A stretch of 15,264 nucleotides of DNA, taken from positions 1 to 15,264 of the forward strand of contig CAJTTQ010000061.1 in NCBI GenBank assembly GCA_910579145.1, in the 5' to 3' direction. This DNA comes from an uncultured Eubacterium sp. (lineage in GTDB: Bacteria > Bacillota > Clostridia > Lachnospirales > Lachnospiraceae). Positions 5,800 through 13,062 of this stretch are shown here, in pieces; the stretch's first letter is position 1, and each line of letters begins with the position of its first letter. The position numbers were made by a program, and so were the translations under genes. The notes below the pieces were generated by a model, which saw nothing but the letters and a program-made list of their open reading frames with translations, did not search any database and had not been told where the DNA came from.

Positions 5800-7029
5800 T
5801 CATTTTTCCGTGGCTGACGTGATTCCTTCCGTCATAACATCCAATAGTTTCTGTATATCGGCTTTGTCCCGGTTGCCGCCGGCGATGGTGGTGCCGAATT
5901 TGAATGTCGGGGTCCAAAAGGTTTCTGCGACATTTTGAAGATGACTGTATGCCGATTGTTCGCTCAGGGCTTTGATCGCCGGAGCGGCCTGGACTTCCTC
6001 GGAGGCAGCCGCCTTTACATTTGAGGGGCCTTCTCCCCTTTTGCGGAAACGGGTGAGCTGGTTTTCTTCATTTGTCAGCCAGGCAGCCAGCCGCATGGCC
6101 CATTCCGGATTTTTTGTATGGGCATTGATCCCCAGTAATTTATAGCCGGCGAAACTGTGCATCTGTACCTGATTTCCGGCCAGTGTAAAGGTCGGGAGCT
6201 TAGCGGCATTGTAATTTTCTTTGAAAGCTTCTTCCACGTTGCCTGAATTCCACGCGCCGTTGATCCCGGCTATGATCGTTCCGTCTTTTACGCCATTGAC
6301 AAAGTTTTCATCCGTGCAGTTAAGAAATCCATCATGTCCCGCGATCGCGAGCATGGCATTTGCCACATCCACCCCGGTATAGGAGGAAGATCTGTCATTC
6401 CAGTTGCAGGAATTGGTCACCCTGTCTTCATTCATTTCCACATCGAGGCCGGCGCCTTTAAAGAAAGAATAAATGTACCAGCCGCTTGTAAAGTCCATCG
6501 CAACCTTTTTGCCATTCTCGGCAGCGATGTCTAACATGCGGTCAAAGGATGTGATATCGTTTTCTGTAAAATAGGCGGTGTTGTAATACATGAAATATCC
6601 ATTACTGGCCACCATCGGATAGGCGTAAAGGGTGCCATCCTTTGAGGAGGACAAAACGGCAGCAGAATCCGGGCCGCCATTGTCCGATATGATCTGTTCG
6701 GTGTCGTCTGTGATCGGAAGGAGCGCGTTCTCCCGCTGCAGGTTATCAAACTGATCGGAGGCAAAGGAGTAGAGATCGGCAGCCCCTGCTGGGTCAGCCA
6801 GTACGGTATCCCGGCATGTCTTCTCATCTTCCTCGCTTATCGTGATCTCAAATTGTGCTTCTTTTTCATAGTGTTCCTGAAAGGACTCGATCATTTCTTT
6901 CATTATTTCCTGTTCATCCGCGGAAGTCCAGATGGAGAGACTGACGTTAGCCTGTTCCGTTCCACATCCGCTTACTGCGACTGCCAGAAAAATCACCATA
7001 ATGAAACAAATAAGGGTACGTCTTGCCAT
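5800..7029 (-). CDS. Extracellular solute-binding lipoprotein, family 1 (sugar-type)
   Basis: This 409-residue protein has a signal peptide ending in a lipobox VSGC (19-22), so Cys22 is the lipid anchor on the outer membrane face. The mature part has the features of family-1 maltose/maltodextrin-type binding proteins: an LSIWTSADEQEIMKEMIESF opening, YAYPMVASNGYFMYYN in the middle, a GINGAWNSG segment and WAMRLAAWLTNEENQ near the end. ATG 7029 is chosen because AGGTGG lies 5 nt upstream; an in-frame GTG at 7038 overlaps that site. A strong promoter precedes it. No permease or ATPase genes accompany it. Its only operon partner is the membrane HD-GYP protein, suggesting that it serves as a ligand sensor rather than an import subunit (inference). 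It could still feed a distant transporter. Confidence 0.92.
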   Translation of the reverse strand: MARRTLICFIMVIFLAVAVSGCGTEQANVSLSIWTSADEQEIMKEMIESFQEHYEKEAQFEITISEEDEKTCRDTVLADPAGAADLYSFASDQFDNLQRENALLPITDDTEQIISDNGGPDSAAVLSSSKDGTLYAYPMVASNGYFMYYNTAYFTENDITSFDRMLDIAAENGKKVAMDFTSGWYIYSFFKGAGLDVEMNEDRVTNSCNWNDRSSSYTGVDVANAMLAIAGHDGFLNCTDENFVNGVKDGTIIAGINGAWNSGNVEEAFKENYNAAKLPTFTLAGNQVQMHSFAGYKLLGINAHTKNPEWAMRLAAWLTNEENQLTRFRKRGEGPSNVKAAASEEVQAAPAIKALSEQSAYSHLQNVAETFWTPTFKFGTTIAGGNRDKADIQKLLDVMTEGITSATEK

Positions 7030-7062
7030 ATGGTCCACCTCGCTTTTGAATCTACTAAAATA

Positions 7063-7091
7063 ATTATACTAAAAAAATGGGAAGAAATCAA
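7063..7091 (-). promoter_or_regulatory. Sigma-A-type promoter of the solute-binding protein/HD-GYP operon
   Basis: On the minus strand a -35 TTGATT (7091-7086) is separated by 17 bp from a consensus -10 TATAAT (7068-7063). The spacer contains a T-run. The start of transcription would fall about 30 nt before the lipoprotein ATG. Confidence 0.8.
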
Positions 7092-7169
7092 TTTTTTCTT
7101 GAAGGAAATACTGTTTTTTCGTGAGATAAAGAATCGTAGAATGGTGCGCGCCGCGCCTGGAAGAACATA

Positions 7170-7195
7170 CGGGGGCGGCTGCCTGCGCGCCCCCG
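7170..7195 (-). terminator. Possible terminator hairpin after the small coiled-coil gene
   Basis: A perfect 8-bp GC-rich inverted repeat (CGGGGGCG, 7170-7177, and CGCCCCCG, 7188-7195) has a 10-nt loop. On the minus strand it is followed by TATGTTCTTCC, which is only moderately T-rich, so termination may be weak. It lies 25 nt beyond the stop of the gene at 7221-7664. The rest of the 7030-7220 gap holds the promoter of the solute-binding protein and nothing else that I can identify. Confidence 0.45.
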
Positions 7196-7220
7196 CTGCG
7201 TGATGGTCATGAAACGGTAA

Positions 7221-7664
7221 TCAGGAAAAAATCGTATGCTGCCGCCGGTACGTATCATTGTCTTTCTGGCTTAACTCGCTCTTTACCTGAGCCAGTTTTT
7301 TCTCCAGTGCGGCCTTTTTTTCTTCATCCCCAGAAGCGGCCTGGATCTGCTGCTCTAATTGCTGCGCTTTTTCTTTCAGCTTCCGGATTTCCCGGTCGAC
7401 CTGGTCGGTATTGCCGGTGCAGGTCCTGGTATCCTTTTTCGGGTCGTCAAACACGAGTTTCCGGTTACCATGTTCATCCTGCTCAAACCGGTACAAACCG
7501 CTCGGTTTTGCATCGGACGGCTCACTTTTCGTATATTCGTCCAAAATCCCGCCGGCCGCTGTCTCATCCTTCTGCTCCCTCGCGGCTGCCGCCGCTTGTT
7601 CCTGCCTGCCGGCAGGTTCCGCGTTTGGCGGCATGATATGAGGGCTGTTGATTTTGACTGCCAT
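7221..7664 (-). CDS. Small hydrophilic coiled-coil protein of unknown function
   Basis: This 147-residue protein has no signal peptide or membrane segment. The N-terminal third is Ala/Glu/Pro-rich and low in complexity. A middle segment, SGLYRFEQDEHGNRKLVFDD (about 55-74), looks folded. Residues about 88-133 form a charged heptad-like region (QVDREIRKLKEKAQQLEQQI and on) predicted to be a coiled coil. The end, KDNDTYRRQHTIFS, has a conserved look. The start has a strong AGGAGGAT site 8 nt upstream. The gene lies 141 nt downstream of the GHKL kinase on the same strand and may be a target or a third member of that transcript. I recognise no named family and assign no function. Confidence 0.8.
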   Translation of the reverse strand: MAVKINSPHIMPPNAEPAGRQEQAAAAAREQKDETAAGGILDEYTKSEPSDAKPSGLYRFEQDEHGNRKLVFDDPKKDTRTCTGNTDQVDREIRKLKEKAQQLEQQIQAASGDEEKKAALEKKLAQVKSELSQKDNDTYRRQHTIFS

Positions 7665-7670
7665 ATGCGT

Positions 7671-7733
7671 ATCCTCCTTGTTTTCCGGAGGAAAATGCGA
7701 CTGCTTCTGCAGGAGCAGAGGATTTATCCTCCT
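7671..7733 (-). promoter_or_regulatory. Leader with repeated SD and anti-SD sequences before the coiled-coil gene
   Basis: On the minus strand AGGAGGAT occurs at 7733-7726 and again as the working ribosome site at 7678-7671. The upstream copy can fold on itself (GAGGAT-AA-ATCCTC, 7731-7718). The working copy can pair with TCCTCC at 7692-7687, which in turn lies inside a competing TTTTCC...GGAAAA repeat (7695-7681). Between these, 7701-7718 is an 18-bp near-perfect palindrome centred on CTGCAG. No convincing -35/-10 pair is seen in the 141-nt gap. Translational control is inference. Confidence 0.45.
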
Positions 7734-7805
7734 TATTCGTTTGTCAGGCGATCGTCTTGATGGGATCCTGCCTGCACTATCTTTTTCGTCATTTCAAACC
7801 GGCAG

Positions 7806-9095
7806 TTAATGGTTTTGCTGTGAGATGTATTCCGAATGCTGTGGAATGATGAGAAGGACGCTCAGTGTAAATGCGGCATGGCTGGTCTTGATGCTCATGG
7901 CGCCATGATATCGTTCAGTGACTGCTTTTACATTGGACAGTCCGGTTCCTTTCCGGGGCAGTTTGTCTCCCCCAAAGCTGTTCTCTACTTCGATCAAAAG
8001 GAAGTCGCCCTGCTGGCGGCCTGTCACGCGGATGAACCGTTCCGTGTGAGGATCCATCTGTTTACAAGCATGGACGGCGTTGTCGAGCGCGTTGGACAGG
8101 ACGATACCGATGTCAATGTCCCGGATCTGGCAGGGAAAAGGAAGGCACAGCGAGCAGGAGGCGTCGATCCCTATACTCTTTGCGATACCCAGCTTATTTC
8201 CGATCAGGATGTCCGCCACCGGGTTATTTGTGCAGCAGGGAAAAGATAATCCTTCCGTCATTTCTCCCATATCACGGAGATAATTTAGTGCCTTTTGTGT
8301 TTTTCCCCCCTGTAAAAGCTCTTTTACCACCGTAATGTGGTTTGTTATGTCATGCCGAAAGGATCTTGTTCGTTCATAGCGTGTTTTTGCTTCTTCCACA
8401 TACTGGTTCAGCGAGTGCTCTTCCTGTTCTAGAAGCGATAGTTCCGTGCTCAGCCGGAAGTTTTCGAGCAGTTTTTTGTAGGCAGTCAGCATGCAGAACA
8501 GGCTTGCCATGCCTAAAAGCTGAATCCAAAGCATCTGATCGTGCTTTACGTCCGCGTCGGTTCTGTATATGATCGAACTGATATACTCGCCCATGAGAAA
8601 GATAAAAAGGATAGGAGTTAAGATCAAAAACACATGCTGTTTTTTTAACGCTTCATCGCACAAAAAGTAGCGGATTACCAAGCGGTAACAGAAGGCGGCC
8701 GCGGGTAATGCCGTATTTCCGAGCAGGAGAATGGCGATCCCCACAAATTTATGGGGATAAGGAGACATCAGCGGATATAACATATGTAAGAGGGAATGGA
8801 CGATCCCATAGCAGAGCTGCATGATTTCGATCGTCAGAGCCGCGTATAGAAGGACCGTCACTTTGTCCGCGCGGCACAAAAAGATTCCGCCCGCCGTGAG
8901 GAGCAGGAAATAGACGAGCAGTTCAGCAGTCCTGCCAGAGATCCATTGGATGACAGGAAACGAGCATATCGTAAATAGAACATAGTAGAAACAGGTTAGT
9001 TTCTTGTTCAGAAATTGGCAAAGGAAATAGAAGCCCGTCAGGATCTGGGCTGTCCCGATGAAATATATGTTGAAGAAATCCAGGAATTTGTCCAT
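7806..9095 (-). CDS. GHKL-type sensor histidine kinase (AgrC/VirS-like)
   Basis: This 429-residue kinase has an N-terminal half (about 1-208) made of roughly six membrane helices with little outside, as in peptide-sensing kinases of the AgrC class. A coiled-coil dimerisation helix follows, with the phosphorylation motif FRHDITNH (246-253, His248). The C-terminal HATPase_c_5 domain has SNALDNAVHA (334-343, N-box) and KGTGLSNVK (382-390, G-box). It lies 16 nt after the LytTR regulator, with AAAGGAGG 7 nt before the ATG, so the two form a two-component operon. No agrB or agrD-like gene is next to it, so the signal is unknown and need not be a self-made peptide. Confidence 0.92.
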   Translation of the reverse strand: MDKFLDFFNIYFIGTAQILTGFYFLCQFLNKKLTCFYYVLFTICSFPVIQWISGRTAELLVYFLLLTAGGIFLCRADKVTVLLYAALTIEIMQLCYGIVHSLLHMLYPLMSPYPHKFVGIAILLLGNTALPAAAFCYRLVIRYFLCDEALKKQHVFLILTPILFIFLMGEYISSIIYRTDADVKHDQMLWIQLLGMASLFCMLTAYKKLLENFRLSTELSLLEQEEHSLNQYVEEAKTRYERTRSFRHDITNHITVVKELLQGGKTQKALNYLRDMGEMTEGLSFPCCTNNPVADILIGNKLGIAKSIGIDASCSLCLPFPCQIRDIDIGIVLSNALDNAVHACKQMDPHTERFIRVTGRQQGDFLLIEVENSFGGDKLPRKGTGLSNVKAVTERYHGAMSIKTSHAAFTLSVLLIIPQHSEYISQQNH

Positions 9096-9111
9096 GTCAC
9101 AGCCTCCTTTG

Positions 9112-9816
9112 TCACTGTCGTTTCATGTACCGCAGGATCACGCTGGAAAATTCCTTGCTCCGCAGCCGTGATACGGGTATTTCTTTTCCGTTTTCCATAT
9201 AGGCGGTTCCGTTTTTATAGCTTTTCAAATACTTTAGATGGATGAGGAAACTTCTGTGGCAGCGGAAAAAGCTGTCGTCCAGTTTCGTCTCCAGATGATC
9301 GATCCGGTCATAAAAATCGATGATTTCAGACGATACGAGATGCACGTACACTTTCCTGTCTATGATCTCACAAAATACAATATCCTCAAAGGGGATGATG
9401 CTGCTCTCATATCCTTTCTGGATGAGAAGGCCCGCGCCGCCGGCATCCTGTAAGGAGGACAAAAGCCGCCCCATCATGTGTTCAAAGCGTGTTTCGTCGA
9501 TAGGTTTTACGAGATAATCAAATGCCTGCACCTCAAAAGCATCAAATACCATTTCCCTAAGAACGGTTATGAATATGAGGAATCCTTTAAATTTACGCCG
9601 GCGCAGTTTTTTTGCGGTCTCCATTCCGCTTACGCCCCCCATCTGGATATCCAGGAACAGGATATCAATTTTTTTCTGGCTGCGAAGCAATTGTTCACCG
9701 CTCGTATACTGTGTGATCATGGTATCTATATTCTTTCCGCAAAAAAACGCTGACACCATTTGCCGGAGTGCATCCGACATACAGGGTTCGTCGTCGCAGA
9801 TGGCTATGTGGATCAT
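9112..9816 (-). CDS. LytTR-family response regulator (AgrA-like)
   Basis: The protein has 234 residues. The receiver domain (1-120) has the acidic pair Asp8-Asp9, phosphoacceptor Asp56 in LFLDIQM, Thr84 and Lys104 in LVKP. The LytTR DNA-binding domain (about 135-232) shows FCEIIDRKVYVHL, FFRCHRSFLIHLKYLKS and IPVSRLRSKEF, the family's typical order. It is first in the operon with the GHKL kinase. A near-ideal AGGAGGTGA precedes the ATG by 4 nt. Regulators of this class bind paired imperfect repeats at target promoters and often their own; I could not find a clear LytTR site in the divergent region upstream. Candidate targets nearby are the coiled-coil gene and the divergent alcohol dehydrogenase, but this is speculation. 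Confidence 0.95.
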   Translation of the reverse strand: MIHIAICDDEPCMSDALRQMVSAFFCGKNIDTMITQYTSGEQLLRSQKKIDILFLDIQMGGVSGMETAKKLRRRKFKGFLIFITVLREMVFDAFEVQAFDYLVKPIDETRFEHMMGRLLSSLQDAGGAGLLIQKGYESSIIPFEDIVFCEIIDRKVYVHLVSSEIIDFYDRIDHLETKLDDSFFRCHRSFLIHLKYLKSYKNGTAYMENGKEIPVSRLRSKEFSSVILRYMKRQ

Positions 9817-9839
9817 ATGGTCACCTCCTGAAAAATATT

Positions 9840-9868
9840 ATTTTACCATTTTCTCTGCGGGAAAACAA
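9840..9868 (-). promoter_or_regulatory. Putative promoter of the LytTR/GHKL two-component operon
   Basis: On the minus strand TTGTTT (9868-9863) and TAAAAT (9845-9840) are spaced by 17 bp, just upstream of the regulator's ribosome site. This is a reasonable but short-leader sigma-A promoter, divergent from the alcohol dehydrogenase promoter. Confidence 0.5.
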
Positions 9869-9924
9869 TATATATGCTCCGAAATGCGGGAGGAAATGCC
9901 GTGGAATGTTTTGGCATATTCGTA

Positions 9925-9953
9925 TTGTCTTCTGTATGCAGATGTGATATGCT
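9925..9953 (+). promoter_or_regulatory. Putative extended -10 promoter of the alcohol dehydrogenase
   Basis: TTGTCT (9925-9930) is followed after 17 bp by TATGCT (9948-9953), with TG one base upstream of the -10 box (TGATATGCT), an extended -10. It lies about 45 nt before the start codon. GAAATGC-type repeats at 9881, 9893 and 9904 sit just upstream and may be an operator. Confidence 0.6.
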
Positions 9954-9999
9954 AATAGCAATGAGGCAAAATATTGCATGTTTAAGGAGGATTGGTAAA

Positions 10000-11181
10000 A
10001 TGGGAAGATTTACACTACCTAGAGACCTGTACTATGGAAAAGACGCACTGGAGAATCTGAAAAACCTTTCGGGGACGAAGGCGATCGTCGTATCGGGCGG
10101 AAGTTCGATGCGCAGGGGCGGGTTCCTCGACCAGGTGGAGAAGTACTTAAAAGAGGCGGGCATGGAAGTCCGGTTTTTTGAAGGTGTTGAGCCGGATCCT
10201 TCGGTTGAGACGGTGATGAAGGGCGCGGAAGCGATGAAGGAGTTCCAGCCGGACTGGATCGTATCGATCGGCGGCGGTTCACCGATCGACGCGGCAAAGG
10301 CGATGTGGGCATTTTACGAGTATCCAGACACGACATTTGAAGATCTGTGCACCCCGTTCAATTTCCCGAAACTCAGGACGAAAGCGCGGTTTTGCGCGAT
10401 TCCTTCTACTTCCGGCACGGCGACGGAAGTAACAGCATTTTCGGTGATCACGGATTACGCAAAAGGCATCAAGTATCCGCTGGCAGATTTTGAGATCACG
10501 CCGGACGTCGCGATCGTAGACCCGGCACTTGTAGAGAGCCTTCCGGAAAAACAGGTAGCCTACACGGGTATGGACGCGCTCACGCATGCGATCGAGGCAT
10601 ATGTATCAACGCTGAACAGCCCGTTTACCGACCCGCTGGCGATCAAGGCGATCGAGATGGTATTTGATTATCTGCCGCAGTCCTATCAGAAGGATATGGA
10701 CGCGCGCGAGCAGATGCACTATGCCCAGTGTCTGGCAGGCCAGGCATTTTCCAATGCGCTTCTCGGCATCGTCCACTCGATGGCGCACAAAACGGGAGCT
10801 GCGTTCTCGACGGGCCATATTCCACATGGATGCGCAAACGCGATCTATCTCCCCTATGTGATCAAATACAACGCCCATGAGCCGGAAGCGATGCGGCGTT
10901 ATGCGGATATAGCAAGAAGAGTAGGGCTTGGCGGGACGTCGGAAAAGGCGCAGGTCAATGCGCTGATCGATAAGATCGAGCAGTTTAACCGCGCGATGAA
11001 CATCCCGAAGACGATCCAGGAATTTGGCGTAAAAGAGGATGAGTTTTTGGAAAAACTGGACGCGATCGCGGAAAATGCGGTGGGAGATGCCTGTACGGGT
11101 TCGAATCCGAGAACGATCACACCGGATCAGATGGCGGAACTGTTTAAGTGTACATTTTATGGTACAGAGGTTGACTTCTGA
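10000..11181 (+). CDS. Iron-dependent alcohol dehydrogenase
   Basis: This 393-residue cytoplasmic group III (Fe-ADH) enzyme interconverts a primary alcohol and an aldehyde with NAD(P)H. The nucleotide-binding motif is GGGSPID (91-97), followed by PSTSGTATEVT (135-145). The metal ligands, by spacing against the family, are Asp192, His196, His259 and His273 in MDALTHAIEAY, HSMAH and GHIPHG. The length is normal for stand-alone enzymes. The sequence style (TLPRDLYYGKDAL start, EFQPDWIVSIGGGSPIDAAKAMW) resembles the ADH half of AdhE and clostridial butanol dehydrogenases, so a fermentative ethanol/butanol-type role is likely; the substrate is not proven. ATG 10000 is set by AAGGAGG 9 nt upstream; the frame stays open back to 9874 without another ribosome site. 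It is a single-gene transcript with its own promoter and terminator. Confidence 0.95.
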   Translation: MGRFTLPRDLYYGKDALENLKNLSGTKAIVVSGGSSMRRGGFLDQVEKYLKEAGMEVRFFEGVEPDPSVETVMKGAEAMKEFQPDWIVSIGGGSPIDAAKAMWAFYEYPDTTFEDLCTPFNFPKLRTKARFCAIPSTSGTATEVTAFSVITDYAKGIKYPLADFEITPDVAIVDPALVESLPEKQVAYTGMDALTHAIEAYVSTLNSPFTDPLAIKAIEMVFDYLPQSYQKDMDAREQMHYAQCLAGQAFSNALLGIVHSMAHKTGAAFSTGHIPHGCANAIYLPYVIKYNAHEPEAMRRYADIARRVGLGGTSEKAQVNALIDKIEQFNRAMNIPKTIQEFGVKEDEFLEKLDAIAENAVGDACTGSNPRTITPDQMAELFKCTFYGTEVDF

Positions 11182-11221
11182 TTTTTTCGTACGTGTGGGA
11201 TCGGCCGGAAGATGATGACGT

Positions 11222-11271
11222 AAAAAACGGGCGCAGAAGCAGGATGTCATACCTGCGCGTCCGTTTTTTTT
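11222..11271 (+). terminator. Intrinsic terminator of the alcohol dehydrogenase
   Basis: AAAAAACGG (11222-11230) pairs with CCGTTTTTT (11261-11269). GCGCAG (11231-11236) pairs with CTGCGC (11253-11258), leaving a 2-nt bulge. A run of eight T closes the element (11264-11271). This is a strong stem with a U-tract, 40 nt after the stop codon. Confidence 0.92.
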
Positions 11272-11314
11272 GTGACGGGGTATCCACGATCCTCTTTTTT
11301 TCCATGCCTGTCAC

Positions 11315-11343
11315 TGGACAATTTTTGATGAAGGGCATATAAT
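11315..11343 (+). promoter_or_regulatory. Promoter of the hemerythrin/HAD operon
   Basis: TGGACA (11315-11320), a 17-bp spacer and a consensus TATAAT (11338-11343) form a strong sigma-A promoter. The transcript start would be near 11350, giving a leader of about 60 nt. Confidence 0.82.
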
Positions 11344-11380
11344 ATAGTAAATAAAGCTACAATTAGGAGAATTTGTGTAA

Positions 11381-11399
11381 TGTGCAAATGACATGCACA
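11381..11399 (+). promoter_or_regulatory. Small inverted repeat in the hemerythrin leader
   Basis: TGTGCA (11381-11386) and TGCACA (11394-11399) form a 6-bp perfect inverted repeat with a 7-nt spacer, ending 4 nt before the GGAGG ribosome site. An AGGAG at 11365-11369 precedes it, with a three-codon ATG frame (M-C-K-stop, 11380-11391). It could be a weak hairpin or an operator half-site pair; no known motif is matched. Confidence 0.3.
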
Positions 11400-11413
11400 G
11401 ATGGAGGATAAAG

Positions 11414-12295
11414 ATGGCAAAAGAGCTAGTATGGAATGAACGATTTAATATTGGTGTAGAAAAGGTTGATAAGGCACACCGGAGACTTTTTTCAATTGTT
11501 TACAAATTAATGGTGCTTAGTGAAGATGAGAAAAAAAGAAAATGGGCGAGTGCGGAGGCGATCAAGTTTTTTAAAAGCTATGCGTTGAAGCACTTTGCGG
11601 AAGAAGAGGAGTATATGCGATCCATCCACTATGACGGGTATGAAATGCACAAGCGCCTGCATGATGTGATGCGGGATAAAACGATCCCTGCATTGGAAAA
11701 GGATTTGGAGGAAAATGATTATTCCAGCGAATCGATCCAGCATTTCATAGGCATCAGTCTTGGATGGCTGACAGGGCATGTTCTCATCGAGGACCGCGCC
11801 ATTACCGGGAAGGTTCCGAAACGGTGGGATTCGGTACAGCCGAAAAATGTGACTGCCGCTATGGAAAAAGTGGTTTCCCAGATCATCCTGGAAGTATTTA
11901 AGCTTCAAACCCGGACGGTCAGCTTACAATACGCAGGGGAAGATTTTGGTAAATGTATTTATGACCGGATTTCCTATCGGTCGAAAGAGGGAAAACGGCT
12001 TCATGTCTTTCTCGTGATGGAAGAGCGTCTTGCGCTGAGAACAGTTGGACAAATGCTGGACATTGAATTTAAAAAAGTCGATAAAATGGTGCTCGATGCG
12101 GTGAGGCAGATTTCACAGCAGATGATGGTGCATATGAGAGGATATTTTAAGATGCTGGAGCAGTATGAATTTGAGAAAGACCACATGCTGACGAAAGAAC
12201 AGCTGGAACAGGATTTTCTGTCCGAGTATCCCCGTTACAGCCTGCTGTTTGATACGGGCATCGGCTATTTTGCGTTTTGTATCAAGATGCGGTAA
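11414..12295 (+). CDS. Bacteriohemerythrin with a C-terminal extension domain
   Basis: The protein has 293 residues. The N-terminal ~130 residues are a complete hemerythrin four-helix domain with all seven di-iron ligands: His22, His60, Glu64, His79, His83, His122 and Asp127 (motifs KAHRRLF, KHFAEEEEYM, HKRLH and GHVLIED). Such domains bind O2 reversibly and are used for oxygen sensing or scavenging. Bacteriohemerythrins are usually about 135 residues, so the remaining ~150 are an added domain. This part (LQTRTVSLQYAGEDFG onwards) contains MVLDAVRQISQQMMVHMRGY, which recalls CheX/CheC-like folds but lacks their clear catalytic Glu and Asn. I regard that as a guess. ATG 11414 is preferred (GGAGG, 6 nt upstream) over in-frame ATG 11393, which has no ribosome site. 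The HAD gene follows after 36 nt. Confidence 0.9.
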   Translation: MAKELVWNERFNIGVEKVDKAHRRLFSIVYKLMVLSEDEKKRKWASAEAIKFFKSYALKHFAEEEEYMRSIHYDGYEMHKRLHDVMRDKTIPALEKDLEENDYSSESIQHFIGISLGWLTGHVLIEDRAITGKVPKRWDSVQPKNVTAAMEKVVSQIILEVFKLQTRTVSLQYAGEDFGKCIYDRISYRSKEGKRLHVFLVMEERLALRTVGQMLDIEFKKVDKMVLDAVRQISQQMMVHMRGYFKMLEQYEFEKDHMLTKEQLEQDFLSEYPRYSLLFDTGIGYFAFCIKMR

Positions 12296-12331
12296 ATGAA
12301 GTTTCGGTTTTGGATGAGAGGAAATATGATC

Positions 12332-12991
12332 ATGTATCAATACTATTTTTTTGACCTGGACGGCACGTTGACGGACCCAGGGATCGGGATAACAAATTCC
12401 GTCATGTATTCGTTAAAGAAAATGGGACGGGAGGTCAAAGAAAGGGAAGAGCTGTATCGGTTCATCGGCCCGCCGTTACTCGAATCGTATATGGATTACT
12501 GCGGCTTTTCCAAGGAGCAGGCGGAAGAAGCAATCGCATATTACCGGAAGTATTTCAGTGAAAAAGGGATATTTGAAAATGAATTGTATCCCGACATTCC
12601 GGACGTTTTAGAGTCGCTGAAAAGCGGGGGAAAGAAACTTGTGCTTGCCACATCGAAACCGGAACCGTTTGCCGTGCGGATCTTGAAACATTTTGCATTG
12701 TATCCGTATTTTGATCTGATCGGCGCGGCGACGATGGACGGCAGCAGGAGTAGAAAAGAAGATGTAATTGCCTCTGCGCTTGACGCGGTTGGGGAAGGGG
12801 CCGGGGGCAGGTCGGAAATACTGATGGTGGGTGACAGGGAGCAGGATATTTACGGCGCGAAAGTAAATGGAATAGACAGTGCCGGGGTATTGTACGGGTA
12901 TGGGGGTGAGGAGGAGTTGAGGTGCGCGGGCGCGGACTATCTGGTCAAACGGCCGTCGGATATATTGAATCTGATGAGAAGCCGAACATGA
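12332..12991 (+). CDS. HAD-superfamily hydrolase, phosphoglycolate-phosphatase-like
   Basis: This 219-residue cytoplasmic phosphatase of HAD subfamily I shows motif I DLDGT (Asp8 nucleophile, Asp10 acid/base), motif II TSK (107-109), Lys142 and motif III VGDREQD (Asp168, Asp172). A small alpha-helical cap lies between motifs I and II (about 16-85). The TLTDPGIGITNSVMYSLKKMG opening is typical of Gph/PpaX-like small-molecule phosphatases. Substrates in this group vary (phosphoglycolate, pyrophosphate, nucleotides, sugar phosphates) and cannot be assigned here. ATG 12332 is favoured because it gives the usual N-terminus and has GAGAGG 10 nt upstream; in-frame ATGs at 12296, 12314 and 12326 are possible. 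It is co-transcribed with the hemerythrin gene. Confidence 0.92.
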   Translation: MYQYYFFDLDGTLTDPGIGITNSVMYSLKKMGREVKEREELYRFIGPPLLESYMDYCGFSKEQAEEAIAYYRKYFSEKGIFENELYPDIPDVLESLKSGGKKLVLATSKPEPFAVRILKHFALYPYFDLIGAATMDGSRSRKEDVIASALDAVGEGAGGRSEILMVGDREQDIYGAKVNGIDSAGVLYGYGGEEELRCAGADYLVKRPSDILNLMRSRT

Positions 12992-13056
12992 TTGAAAAAG
13001 TGTATGATATTCTGATAGAGGATGTTAATGCGGCTACCCTTTTGCTATATGATTGA
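12988..13056 (+). CDS. Possible 22-codon coupled reading frame after the HAD gene
   Basis: ATG at 12988 overlaps the HAD stop by 4 nt (ATGA) and opens a frame, beginning MIEKVYDILIEDVN, that ends at 13054-13056. The residue mix is protein-like and acidic. There is no good ribosome site of its own and the frame is short, so it may be chance or the remnant of a larger gene. Otherwise the 119-nt gap 12992-13110 holds only the promoter of the next unit. Confidence 0.2.
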   Translation: MIEKVYDILIEDVNAATLLLYD

Positions 13057-13062
13057 CGATAA

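Noticed and set aside
7734..7805. Terminator after the GHKL kinase gene
   Set aside because: Only a bulged CAGGC/GCCTG plus GATC pairing without a T-run is present, too weak to call; read-through into the coiled-coil gene is possible.
9874..9999. Longer alcohol dehydrogenase start (ATG 9874)
   Set aside because: It would include the promoter region and has no ribosome site. AAGGAGG fixes ATG 10000, which also gives the family's normal N-terminus.
10606..11250. 214-codon minus-strand frame opposite the alcohol dehydrogenase
   Set aside because: Antisense shadow of a conserved enzyme. It is Arg/His-rich with no ribosome site, and it starts inside the terminator region.
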